A DNA stretch of 64,000 bases, taken from positions 1-64,000 of the forward strand of contig NZ_QCZH01000012.1 in NCBI RefSeq assembly GCF_003097655.1, written 5' to 3'. Shown here piece by piece: positions 9,664-16,972 of this stretch (position 1 is its first letter; every line of letters starts with the position of its first letter). The DNA is from Flavobacterium laiguense. GTDB lineage: Bacteria > Bacteroidota > Bacteroidia > Flavobacteriales > Flavobacteriaceae. The translations under genes and the position numbers were made by a program. The notes below the pieces were generated by a model. That model was given only the letters and a program-made list of their open reading frames with translations. It was not told the DNA's origin and made no database searches.

Positions 9664-10098
9664 TTAATACCTCAAAAAAGTATCTCCTGTCTTTATACCC
9701 AAGGCCAATTCCTCCAGATTGGTATTTTCGAGCATAAAAGCCAATTCATTTCGAATGGATTTGAATTTTTCATGAACTGGGCAAGGATGCTCCTCAGAAC
9801 AGGAACTCAACCCCAACCCACAACCCGTAAAAACCGAGTCGCCTTCTAATGCGGTAACTATGTGCGAAAGCTTTATTTCGCTCATCGTTTCTTTGGGAAT
9901 TTCAAAGCCGCCTCCAACACCTTTTATGGAATTAATGATGTTGTTTTTGGATAGTATTTGAAGAATTTTGGCGGTAAAAGCTTCGGGAGAATCAATTTTT
10001 TGGGCAATGTCTTTGAGTCCCACCCTGTTGTTCTGGTAGGATTGTGAGGCTATGAAAATGGTGGCTCGAATACCGTATTCGCAGGTTTTTGAAAACAT
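9664..10098 (-). CDS. Rrf2-family transcriptional regulator, NsrR/IscR-like
   Basis: The 144-residue protein is a winged-helix Rrf2 regulator with the usual N-terminus MFSKTCEYGIRATIFIA and a wing segment GVGGGFEIPKE. Three conserved-type cysteines C93, C100 and C106 (spacing x6, x5) lie where IscR and NsrR bind a Fe-S cluster. NsrR senses nitric oxide through that cluster. The gene is close to ric, norCB and the anaerobic RNR genes. The palindromes before ric/norC and nirK are good candidates for its operator. I therefore call it a probable NO-sensing repressor; IscR-type Fe-S sensing is the alternative. The family is certain, the signal is inference. Confidence 0.88.
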   Translation of the reverse strand: MFSKTCEYGIRATIFIASQSYQNNRVGLKDIAQKIDSPEAFTAKILQILSKNNIINSIKGVGGGFEIPKETMSEIKLSHIVTALEGDSVFTGCGLGLSSCSEEHPCPVHEKFKSIRNELAFMLENTNLEELALGIKTGDTFLRY

Positions 10099-10104
10099 AA
10101 TTGG

Positions 10105-10125
10105 TTTTTTACAAATTTATAGAAA
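10105..10125 (-). promoter_or_regulatory. Rrf2-gene promoter, possible autoregulatory half site
   Basis: The core ACAAATTTAT (10111-10120), 13 bases before the Rrf2 ATG, matches the centre of the shared palindrome. Read on the minus strand it contains TAAATTTG, a -7 box. The match may reflect only the promoter box. Confidence 0.4.
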
Positions 10126-10136
10126 TAAGTTGTATT

Positions 10137-10344
10137 CTCTATTAACCCGTTGGGTGTAATATTTTTTTTACCACATAGAAGCATAGAATTTTAGTTTTTG
10201 AAAAGAGTTTGATAGATGTTTTACTTTTCACATAGTCAATCTATGTGAAAAATAGTGCTATTTTCTATTCTTTCTTTAATTATTAGTTATAAATCTATGT
10301 ATCTATGTGGTTTGTTTTTTATTTAAAAACGGGTTCTATTAATA
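10137..10344. repeat. Nested imperfect palindrome (possible MITE-like element)
   Basis: Three nested inverted pairs share roughly one centre: AACCCGTT near 10144 with AACGGGTT near 10328, ACCACATAGA (10170) with TCTATGTGGT (10302), and TTTTCACATAG (10225) with CTATGTGAAAA (10241). The 345-base gap between the Rrf2 and CopD-like genes is made largely of this element; no ORF is credible within it. Confidence 0.6.
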
Positions 10345-10444
10345 ATTTATGGACGTCCTAAAGCTTATTAGGAGTTTTATTAGTTATGGAAAGGCATATA
10401 ATAATTATGGCAAAAGCTCTTTTTTAATTTGATTCATTATAAAA

Positions 10445-10894
10445 CTAAAACCCTCCAAAACGAACAAAAGAACCAAAAATAAGCATCAAAACACCAATTA
10501 AGGTGACGGATAGAATATGAAAAGTCATTTCGGGCAATTTATCGGGACTGTTTTTGAGTTTTGGCAATACTCTAAATTGAGCACTCAGTGCAAAAACAAC
10601 GGTGAGTAAAAGCAAAAGCAATTTTGTAGAAACCACTTTTTCTATTGGTGTAGAAAAATGGAACCAATATTCGATGCTTACGCCATATTGATAAGCCATC
10701 AAAATTCCAGTAGTTACCAGTAAAATTAAAGAAGTCATTCCTACTGGTTCATACTTTTTCTCATAGTTCAGGATTATATTTTGATTTTTCTCTTTGAGGG
10801 CTTGAGGCAAATGACCAAAGACAAGCAATAAATGCCCACCTACCCAAATGGTAGCACTCAAAAGGTGAATGATTAACAATAAATGATGACTCAT
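10445..10894 (-). CDS. CopD-like four-helix membrane protein
   Basis: The 149-residue protein has four membrane helices and histidines at the helix ends (HHLLLIIHLLSATIWVGGHLLLVFGH at the N-terminus). This pattern is typical of the CopD/heme-binding membrane family. It ends in RFGGF. Its ATG overlaps the last four bases of the upstream gene (10891-10894), so the two are translationally coupled. The partner is an oxidase-I-like protein, so a heme- or copper-binding accessory role in NO or oxygen metabolism is likely. The exact function is unknown. Confidence 0.75.
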   Translation of the reverse strand: MSHHLLLIIHLLSATIWVGGHLLLVFGHLPQALKEKNQNIILNYEKKYEPVGMTSLILLVTTGILMAYQYGVSIEYWFHFSTPIEKVVSTKLLLLLLTVVFALSAQFRVLPKLKNSPDKLPEMTFHILSVTLIGVLMLIFGSFVRFGGF

Positions 10895-12102
10895 ATAAAT
10901 TTTGATTTAAGTTTAAAAACACCGATTGTCAACATCAAAAGTCCTACTGGCAAACAAATACTTGATAAAAACAGATTTTGATAATAGCCAGGAAGTGATC
11001 CTTTATTCAAGAACAGCCAAATACCTTGAAGGAATAAAAGAATTTCGGTAGTCACAAATCCCAGTAAAAAAAGAATTGTTCCCCATTTTTGAATGGAGTT
11101 TTGAGAGCTTAAAAAATCATTTTGCAAGGCAAACCCAAACAGAAAACCAGTGATAATCCCCAGCATTGTCAAGTGGATGTATCCAATGACAAAATTCCTA
11201 ATCTCATGGGATACTTGTGCCAGTTCAGGAACCAAAACGACCAATTGAATGATGACTTTTAAGGCTAATGAAAATAAGGCAAAACGGTATACGATTTTTT
11301 CCAATGAAGACAACGGAGTAAAAAATGTTTGGAATTGAGGTCGAATAAGTTGGATGAAAAATAGTGTCGAAATGAGTTGAAGCACAACCCCAACCACATT
11401 AATCCAATAAAAAATGGGATTCGAAAGCGACCAACTCACGGGCAAAGCCAATGTTAATACCGTTGCGCTAACGAATAAATTATAGAACATACGGAATTTT
11501 TTCTCCTCGATGTTTATTTTTGACTGTTTGAAAAACAAAGCCAAAACTGCAAACAGGAACCATCCATTAAACTGAAAATGAAGGAAAAACTGAATCGCAA
11601 TTTGATAAAAAGCACTTTCTTTCCCCAGCATCCCAACTGCGGGGCCCAGACACCAAACGCCCAATGTGGAAAATACCATAAAAAACAAAGCCGTTCTCAA
11701 CAATTTTTTTTCAGGAAGAGTGGCGGGTTTAGCGTCTTTCCAAATCAGATAACAGAAATAATAACTGCAAAAAATATGTAAAGTCGAAAAGAGGATAGAG
11801 GCAAAGGCATACCCTTGGGCTGGAAAATCAATCATCATACCAACAACGGCCAATTCAGTAACCCAAAATAATCGGTTGTATATGGGTTTTTGTTGGGCTT
11901 CTTTGGGAACAAAGAAATGAAAAATCAAGCAGTACAGCATCAAATATACCCAACCCAACATGGCTACATGCGAATGCCCGTGCATTAAAAACTGAAAATT
12001 GACTCCTTCAAGAGGTGCAACATACATCCATCGAAGCAATAAGCCCATCACCGAAGCGATGAAAAAATTTATAAAACATACCAAAATCCAACTCTTTCTC
12101 AT
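10891..12102 (-). CDS. Heme-copper oxidase subunit I-like membrane protein
   Basis: The 403-residue protein has about twelve hydrophobic helices. Histidines H41, H43 and H45 lie in FLMHGHSHVAMLGW, with further ones at H62, H175 (FLHFQFNGW) and H310 (GYIHLTMLG). The HGHSH...LGW context recalls NorB and cbb3 oxidase subunit I, but the full six-histidine oxidase set is not evident. It more likely belongs to the NnrS/oxidase-I-like proteins found with denitrification genes. It sits 2 bases after nrdG and overlaps the CopD-like gene, in the operon running from ric. A heme-binding role in NO tolerance is inference. Confidence 0.65.
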   Translation of the reverse strand: MRKSWILVCFINFFIASVMGLLLRWMYVAPLEGVNFQFLMHGHSHVAMLGWVYLMLYCLIFHFFVPKEAQQKPIYNRLFWVTELAVVGMMIDFPAQGYAFASILFSTLHIFCSYYFCYLIWKDAKPATLPEKKLLRTALFFMVFSTLGVWCLGPAVGMLGKESAFYQIAIQFFLHFQFNGWFLFAVLALFFKQSKINIEEKKFRMFYNLFVSATVLTLALPVSWSLSNPIFYWINVVGVVLQLISTLFFIQLIRPQFQTFFTPLSSLEKIVYRFALFSLALKVIIQLVVLVPELAQVSHEIRNFVIGYIHLTMLGIITGFLFGFALQNDFLSSQNSIQKWGTILFLLGFVTTEILLFLQGIWLFLNKGSLPGYYQNLFLSSICLPVGLLMLTIGVFKLKSKFI

Positions 12103-12104
12103 AA

Positions 12105-12821
12105 TTATCCCCTAAAATGTACTTTAATTTTTTCCGTAGAAAGATTTTCGTTTTCTAATTCCCTGAATGAATGACTTAGTTTTTCTATGGTGGGTACTTC
12201 GTTTATAAAATGTTGAATATAATAATTGCCATTGTAACCAGTTTTTTCCAAATAGGAAATCATCTCCTGAATATCCTTTTTCTTTAATAATTCAGAATGT
12301 ACAGTTGTACGTACTTCAAAAGAAATTCCACTTTGAAGCAATAAAAGTAATGACTTTTCGAAGGGAACAAAGAGTTTTGATTGCGTTATTTTTTCGAATT
12401 TTTCAGGCATTGCCTTAAAATCGAGCGCTACATAATCAATGAGTTTTTTTTGGATGAGTTCTTCCAGTACTTCGGGTTGGGATCCATTGGTGTCGATTTT
12501 GACTAAGAAACCCATTTTTTTCACTTCTGCTATAAACGAAATGCTTTTTTTATGCAACAAACATTCGCCTCCGCTAAAAACAACTGCGTCGAGTAAATGG
12601 ATTCTGCTTTTGAGGAATTGGAGCGCTTTTTCAAAGGAAATAGTTCCTTTTCCAAAAACAATTTCGGGATTGTAACAATAAAGACACCGCATATTACAGC
12701 CTGCAAACCAAAGTATGCAAGCTGATTTATGAGGGTAGTCCAATAAGGTAAAAGGGGTTAAGCTATAAATAGGTTTAGCAACACTTTCCTTCTGTAAAAT
12801 GAGTTCGTTGTTTGTGTTCAC
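12105..12821 (-). CDS. nrdG: Anaerobic RNR-activating radical SAM protein
   Basis: NrdG generates the glycyl radical on class III ribonucleotide reductase from S-adenosylmethionine. The 238-residue protein has the radical-SAM motif C-x3-C-x2-C in GCNMRCLYCYNPE, then the FSGGE glycine-rich SAM-binding motif. TPFTLLDYPHKSACILWFAGC matches the longer NrdG type. The start is GTG at 12821 with no better ATG before the motif. Its first 47 bases overlap the preceding 55-residue ORF in another frame, which suggests coupled translation. It follows nrdD and its split C-terminal ORF. Confidence 0.9.
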   Translation of the reverse strand: MNTNNELILQKESVAKPIYSLTPFTLLDYPHKSACILWFAGCNMRCLYCYNPEIVFGKGTISFEKALQFLKSRIHLLDAVVFSGGECLLHKKSISFIAEVKKMGFLVKIDTNGSQPEVLEELIQKKLIDYVALDFKAMPEKFEKITQSKLFVPFEKSLLLLLQSGISFEVRTTVHSELLKKKDIQEMISYLEKTGYNGNYYIQHFINEVPTIEKLSHSFRELENENLSTEKIKVHFRG

Positions 12822-12942
12822 CTTTTTTTCCTATGTTAAAACTTTCTACGGGTCTGTGATAGCCCATTACTCGTGTGTACACCAAACACTTGGTGCGTAA
12901 TTCTTGATTTTGCTCTAAAATCTGGTTGGTGGTTAGTTTCAT
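12775..12942 (-). CDS. Separate glycyl-radical segment of NrdD (55 residues)
   Basis: A small ORF, ATG at 12942 and TAA at 12775-12777. It contains CLVYTRVMGYHRPVESFN followed by IGKKGEHKQR. This matches the C-terminal end of class III RNR, where RxxGY carries the radical glycine (here G27) and FN-x-GK-x2-E-x3-R follows. The 701-residue NrdD upstream stops just after its CPLHGY...CPKC zinc-type segment and lacks this part. The two are separated by 287 bases holding a repeat element. The ORF overlaps nrdG by 47 bases. Intact key residues argue that it is translated and completes NrdD in trans. A degraded fragment is the alternative. The 18-residue N-terminal extension has no visible homology. 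Confidence 0.8.
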   Translation of the reverse strand: MKLTTNQILEQNQELRTKCLVYTRVMGYHRPVESFNIGKKGEHKQRTHFTEGKCC

Positions 12943-12950
12943 TTTTTTGT

Positions 12951-13218
12951 AGTTTAAATTGTTTAAGGTTTAAATTATTTAAGGTTTAAATTGTTTAAAG
13001 TTGTTTAAATCTGAGTTTGATTATTGATTTGGAGCGAAAGATTAGGCTTTTTTGCTGGCATAGTTCCCGCTATCCGTTTCAATCTTTTGTGCCGAACCCC
13101 GGCACAAAAGGATTTCCACTACTATCGGGGCTAAAGGCAATTATTTTGTTTTTTTTGCCATTATCAAAAAACGTTCAAACCTTAAACAATTTAAACCTTA
13201 AACAATTTTAAACTATTC
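12951..13218. repeat. Composite repeat flanked by TTTAAACAATTT arrays, copy 4 (minus orientation)
   Basis: A dispersed element (13046-13133) with hairpin CTTTTGTGCCG (13084-13094) / CGGCACAAAAG (13100-13110). On the minus strand it carries GATAGTAGTGGAAATCC and GAAACGGATAGCGGGAAC, shared with the copy at 45788. On each side lie short arrays of GTTTAAGGTTTAAATT, inverted relative to each other. The unit fills the space between nrdD and its detached C-terminal ORF. Confidence 0.75.
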
Positions 13219-13229
13219 TTAAACCCTTT

Positions 13230-15335
13230 TTATATCTCAATAAATTTTGCTTTTTCCTCAATTATAATTTCATCACATTTCGGGCAATATTCGTGTTCTC
13301 CGTTCAAATAACCGTGCAATGGACATATACTGAATACAGGAGTTACGGTAATGTAAGGCAACCTGAAATTCGTGATTACTTTTTTGACAAATTGTTTGCA
13401 GGCTTCGGGTGAACTTATTTTTTCGCTCATGTATAAATGTAAAACTGTCCCTCCAGTGTACTTGCATTGCAATTGATCCTGTAGCATCAAGGCTTCAAAT
13501 GGATCTTGGGTAAAATCCACAGGGATTTGCGAACTGTTGGTGTAATAAATATTGTCGTCCTGTCCCGCTTGAATAATATCGTCAAAGCGTTTTTTGTCTT
13601 CTTTGGCAAAACGATAGGTAGTGCCTTCGGCTGGAGTGGCTTCAAGGTTGTATAGATTCCCAGTCTCCTCTTGAAATTCTTTCATCCTGTTTCGAATATG
13701 ATCCAGTATTTCGGATGCAAATTCAATGCCGGATTCAGAGGTAATGTTGTTTTGGTCATAGGCGAAATTCTGTATCATTTCATTCATTCCATTCACACCA
13801 ATAGTTGAAAAGTGATTCCTGAAATGTTGCAGATAACGTTTGGTATAAGGATATAATCCACGGTCATACATCTCTTGGATAAAGACTCTTTTTTTCTCCA
13901 AAGTCGATTTGGCGATGTATAAAAGTGAATCCAGTTGGGTATATAATTTTTCTTTGTTTCCTTTATTCAAATAACCCAAACGCGCCATGTTGATGGTAAC
14001 TACGCCAATACTTCCCGTCATCTCGGCACTTCCAAAAAGTCCGTTTCCGCGTTTTAGTAATTCGCGTAGATCAAGTTGCAAACGGCAACACATACTGCGA
14101 ACCGCATTAGGTTTGTAGGCATTCTCATTTTCAATTTGATTGCCATTTTCATCTAAGACATATTGACTTCCGATGAAATTCTGAAAATAGGAAGATCCAA
14201 TTTTGGCGGTATTTTCAAAAAGTAAATCGGTATTTTCTCCGTCCCAATCAAATTCTTCGGTAATGTTTACCGTAGGAATCGGGAAGGTAAACGGTTGTCC
14301 ATTGGCATCTCCCTCGGTCATTACGGTATAATAGGCCTTGTTGATGAGGTTCATTTCTTTTTGAAAATGCTCGTAACGTAATTCAGTAACTTTTTCAACA
14401 CCACGCTCTTTGGCTCTTACCAAAAGATCATATTCAAAATTATTTTCAAAAAAATGGAAATCATTCTTTGTTGGAATTTGAGTCTTCAAATCATCTGGAA
14501 CAATCCAATCCAGCGTGATGTTGGTAAAAGGCGATTGCCCCCATCGAGCGGGAACATTCAGGTTGTACACAAAACTTCGTACGGCTTTTAGAACATCCTC
14601 AAAGTCTAAATTATCTTTAAAAACATAGGGAGCAAGATAAGTATCAAAAGAACTGAAGGCTTGCGCTCCAGCCCATTCGCTTTGCAAAATCCCAAGAAAA
14701 TTAGCCATCTGACCCAATGCTTCCCTAAAATGAGAAGGCGGTTTACTCTCTACACGACCTCTTACGCCATTGAAACCTTCGTTTAATAAAACGCGTAAAC
14801 TCCAACCCGCGCAATAACCCGTAAGACAATCTAAATCGTGAATGTGAATATCGCCATTACGGTGTGCATAACCTTCTTCTTTGGTATAGACTTTATCCAA
14901 CCAATAATTGGCTATAATTTTACCGGCAACATTGTTGACCAATCCTGCATTAGAATAAGAAGTGTTGGCATTGGCATTAATACGCCAATCGGTTTGTTCG
15001 ATATATTCCTGGATGGTTTGCGTACTGTCTACATAAGTAGTATCGTCATTCAATCCGTTGATATGTTCGCGTTGCAACTTTCTTGTGTGACGAAACAACA
15101 TGAAAGATCGCATTACATTAAAGTATTGCTTTTCGTACAACTTTTTTTCAATCAAGTCCTGAATCTCTTCAACTGCCCAAACTTTTTTGGCTGTAAGCTG
15201 AAGAATAATGCTTTCAAAAACACTTTCATCAACGACTATGGAAACGCTTTTAAAACTTTTTTCAATGGCATCTTTAATTTTAAAACTTTCAAATGGTTTG
15301 TATTTTCCATTCCTTTTGATAACGTAATTCTCCAT
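13230..15335 (-). CDS. nrdD: Class III (anaerobic) ribonucleoside-triphosphate reductase, main chain lacking the glycyl-radical end
   Basis: NrdD reduces ribonucleotides to deoxyribonucleotides without oxygen. The 701-residue protein begins with an ATP-cone domain (about 1-90, YVIKRNGKYKPFESFKIKDA), which implies dATP/ATP control. It continues through the barrel, with HIHDLDCLTGYCAGWSL and MCCRLQLDLREL. It ends in VFSICPLHGYLNGEHEYC-PKC, the C-terminal zinc-type region. The RxxGY glycyl-radical motif that should follow is absent before the stop at 13230 and is found in a separate ORF 287 bases downstream. The gene follows ric by 30 bases, and nrdG follows the split piece. Confidence 0.93.
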   Translation of the reverse strand: MENYVIKRNGKYKPFESFKIKDAIEKSFKSVSIVVDESVFESIILQLTAKKVWAVEEIQDLIEKKLYEKQYFNVMRSFMLFRHTRKLQREHINGLNDDTTYVDSTQTIQEYIEQTDWRINANANTSYSNAGLVNNVAGKIIANYWLDKVYTKEEGYAHRNGDIHIHDLDCLTGYCAGWSLRVLLNEGFNGVRGRVESKPPSHFREALGQMANFLGILQSEWAGAQAFSSFDTYLAPYVFKDNLDFEDVLKAVRSFVYNLNVPARWGQSPFTNITLDWIVPDDLKTQIPTKNDFHFFENNFEYDLLVRAKERGVEKVTELRYEHFQKEMNLINKAYYTVMTEGDANGQPFTFPIPTVNITEEFDWDGENTDLLFENTAKIGSSYFQNFIGSQYVLDENGNQIENENAYKPNAVRSMCCRLQLDLRELLKRGNGLFGSAEMTGSIGVVTINMARLGYLNKGNKEKLYTQLDSLLYIAKSTLEKKRVFIQEMYDRGLYPYTKRYLQHFRNHFSTIGVNGMNEMIQNFAYDQNNITSESGIEFASEILDHIRNRMKEFQEETGNLYNLEATPAEGTTYRFAKEDKKRFDDIIQAGQDDNIYYTNSSQIPVDFTQDPFEALMLQDQLQCKYTGGTVLHLYMSEKISSPEACKQFVKKVITNFRLPYITVTPVFSICPLHGYLNGEHEYCPKCDEIIIEEKAKFIEI

Positions 15336-15365
15336 AGTAGTTGATGTTTAGTGTTTATAATTATT

Positions 15366-16097
15366 TTAGTGTTGAGCCGAAAAGTCTTTTTCCAGTTTAG
15401 CGGCTTTTGGGAACAAAATGTTGTTTTCCAAATGAATGTGTTTGTGCAAATCCTGTTCGAATTCCTGTAGCATTGCAAAGGTTACTTTATAGGTATTACA
15501 AGCATCTGAAGGCGGAGTATAATCATTTGTCAACTCAGCTATTTTTCTAAAACGTACCCCTTCGGCATCGTGTTCGTGCATCATCATGGCAATAGGATTT
15601 TCTACTGTTCCAAAATGAGGTTGCTCAATTAATTCATCCGAAATACTGGCACGAACCATTTTTTTGACAAAAGGGAACAAAATCAGCTCTTCTTTTTTCA
15701 TGTGTTGGGCCAGTTCGCCTGCACAACCTTTGAAGAGTTCATTTATTTCTAATAATTCAGGATGATTGGCTCCATGTACTCGACTTAATTTGTCTAAAAA
15801 TTGAAGTAGAGTAGGTGTTTTATCTGAAACATAACGGTGATGTGTTTTCTCAATATAATCGGCTAATAAATCGATAGGCCATGAATTGAAATCGATTCCA
15901 GAATCCGTTTTTGAGGATAAAACAGTTTTAATTTCTTGTAATAAATCATCAGGATTCACTGCTTTTTTTTCGCAAGCTTCTTCGATACTTCTATTGCCAT
16001 TGCAGCAAAAATCAATGCCATATTTTGAAAAAAGGGCTGCTGTTCTAAAGTCTTTTGCTACATATTCACCTATTGTAATTTTTTCTAAAGTTTCCAT
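15366..16097 (-). CDS. ric: Iron-sulfur cluster repair di-iron protein (RIC/ScdA/YtfE)
   Basis: RIC proteins repair Fe-S clusters damaged by nitric oxide or oxidants. The 243-residue protein has the short ScdA N-terminal domain with GIDFCCNGNRSIEEAC (about 28-43). A hemerythrin-like four-helix domain follows, with metal-ligand histidines in HHRYV, HGANHPE, MMHEHDAEG and LHKHIHLENNILFP. A TTG at 16130 is in frame, but ATG 16097 (METLEK) fits the family start. The gene is first in an operon with nrdD and nrdG. Its promoter carries the palindrome shared with norC and nirK, so it is probably induced by NO. Confidence 0.93.
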   Translation of the reverse strand: METLEKITIGEYVAKDFRTAALFSKYGIDFCCNGNRSIEEACEKKAVNPDDLLQEIKTVLSSKTDSGIDFNSWPIDLLADYIEKTHHRYVSDKTPTLLQFLDKLSRVHGANHPELLEINELFKGCAGELAQHMKKEELILFPFVKKMVRASISDELIEQPHFGTVENPIAMMMHEHDAEGVRFRKIAELTNDYTPPSDACNTYKVTFAMLQEFEQDLHKHIHLENNILFPKAAKLEKDFSAQH

Positions 16098-16146
16098 AAT
16101 GTTATTTTTTAATTTAAATCTTGAAGGCAAAATTAGGTAACATTAC

Positions 16147-16172
16147 AATAAAAGACAAATTTATCCGTAATT
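16147..16172. promoter_or_regulatory. Palindromic operator A, ric promoter
   Basis: Core GACAAATTTATC (16154-16165), arms AATAAAA and CGTAATT. Read on the minus strand it contains TAAATTTG, the ric -7 box, so a bound repressor would block the promoter. Matches operators B, C and D. Confidence 0.7.
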
Positions 16173-16279
16173 AATTTTTTTAATTTTAATTTTTTGTAAA
16201 TCTTTGATAACGAAAAGAGTGTGGTTTTTTAATATCTTTTTTTAGGCGATATAATTTTACGAATATTAAAAAGTTCAGA

Positions 16280-16297
16280 ATATGATTTTTATCATAT
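16280..16297. promoter_or_regulatory. FNR/DNR-like binding site between ric and norC
   Basis: ATATGATTTTTATCATAT is a perfect palindrome apart from its centre and fits TGAT-N4-ATCA, close to the FNR/DNR consensus TTGAT-N4-ATCAA. The same motif precedes nirK at 23131. It lies about 150 bases upstream of the norC -7 box. The remainder of 16173-16426 shows nothing else. Confidence 0.6.
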
Positions 16298-16426
16298 TTG
16301 GAGTGCTACTTAAGAACAATTGGTTGTTGAAAACTTATAAAATCAAATTTTTCAGGAACTACGCAGGATTCTATTTAATGAAGAGTGAAAAAAATATTTT
16401 TATTAAAAAAAATGACAATTATTATA

Positions 16427-16450
16427 ATAAAAGATAAATTTATCTTTTAT
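16427..16450. promoter_or_regulatory. Palindromic operator B, norC promoter
   Basis: A perfect 24-base palindrome with core GATAAATTTATC and arms ATAAAA/TTTTAT. Its right end overlaps the norC -7 box. Confidence 0.75.
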
Positions 16451-16455
16451 ATTTG
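16448..16455 (+). promoter_or_regulatory. norC promoter -7 box
   Basis: TATATTTG matches TAnnTTTG and lies between operators B and C, 72 bases before the norC ATG. Confidence 0.65.
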
Positions 16456-16461
16456 CAGAAC

Positions 16462-16487
16462 AATAAAGGACAAATTTATCCTTTATT
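16462..16487. promoter_or_regulatory. Palindromic operator C, norC leader
   Basis: Core GGACAAATTTATCC with arms AATAAA/TTTATT; one mismatch over 13-base half sites. It lies just downstream of the -7 box, the position of a repressor site. Confidence 0.75.
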
Positions 16488-16526
16488 GAAAATAACAAAT
16501 TTATTAACTAACAAAAACAGATTATT

Positions 16527-16961
16527 ATGCTGTCAAAATCACAAGCACGAGCATTTTTTCTGGGAGGAACTTTGGTCACCTTTTTAATCTTTATAGGATT
16601 GACCATTTATTCGTTTATGCCCAGAAATGATCAAACTAACTATGGTAAGATAGACAAACAGGTAGTGAGAGGAAAAGAACTTTGGGAAAACAACAATTGC
16701 ATGGGATGTCATTCCGTTATGGGAGAAGGAGGCTATTATGCGCCAGAATTGACAAAAGTTATCGATCGAAGAGGCGAAGGATATGTTAAAGCGGCTTTAA
16801 TGTCACCCGTTCCTTGGGCTCCTAGTGGACGAAAAATGGTTGCCTATAATATGAGTGAAAAAGATGCCGATGCATTAGTAGCTTACTTCAAATGGATTGG
16901 AAAAATCGATCTAAATGGATTTGACCGTATCGTTTCTCCATTAGCTAAAGAAAATAATTAA
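16527..16961 (+). CDS. norC: Nitric oxide reductase cytochrome c subunit
   Basis: NorC passes electrons to NorB for reducing NO to N2O. The 144-residue protein has one N-terminal membrane anchor (about residues 10-31) and a heme c site C58-M-G-C61-H62. NNCMGCHSVMGEGGYYAPEL is typical of NorC. A Met in the MSPVPWAP or GRKM segment could be the sixth heme ligand. It is followed 11 bases later by norB. Its promoter has an FNR-like site and two palindromic operators flanking the -7 box, so expression is probably anaerobic and NO-controlled. Confidence 0.95.
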   Translation: MLSKSQARAFFLGGTLVTFLIFIGLTIYSFMPRNDQTNYGKIDKQVVRGKELWENNNCMGCHSVMGEGGYYAPELTKVIDRRGEGYVKAALMSPVPWAPSGRKMVAYNMSEKDADALVAYFKWIGKIDLNGFDRIVSPLAKENN

Positions 16962-16972
16962 AAAATAAACAG

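Noticed and set aside
13017..13211. 64-codon ORF between nrdD and its split piece
   Set aside because: It is formed by the repeat element and arrays; no protein features.
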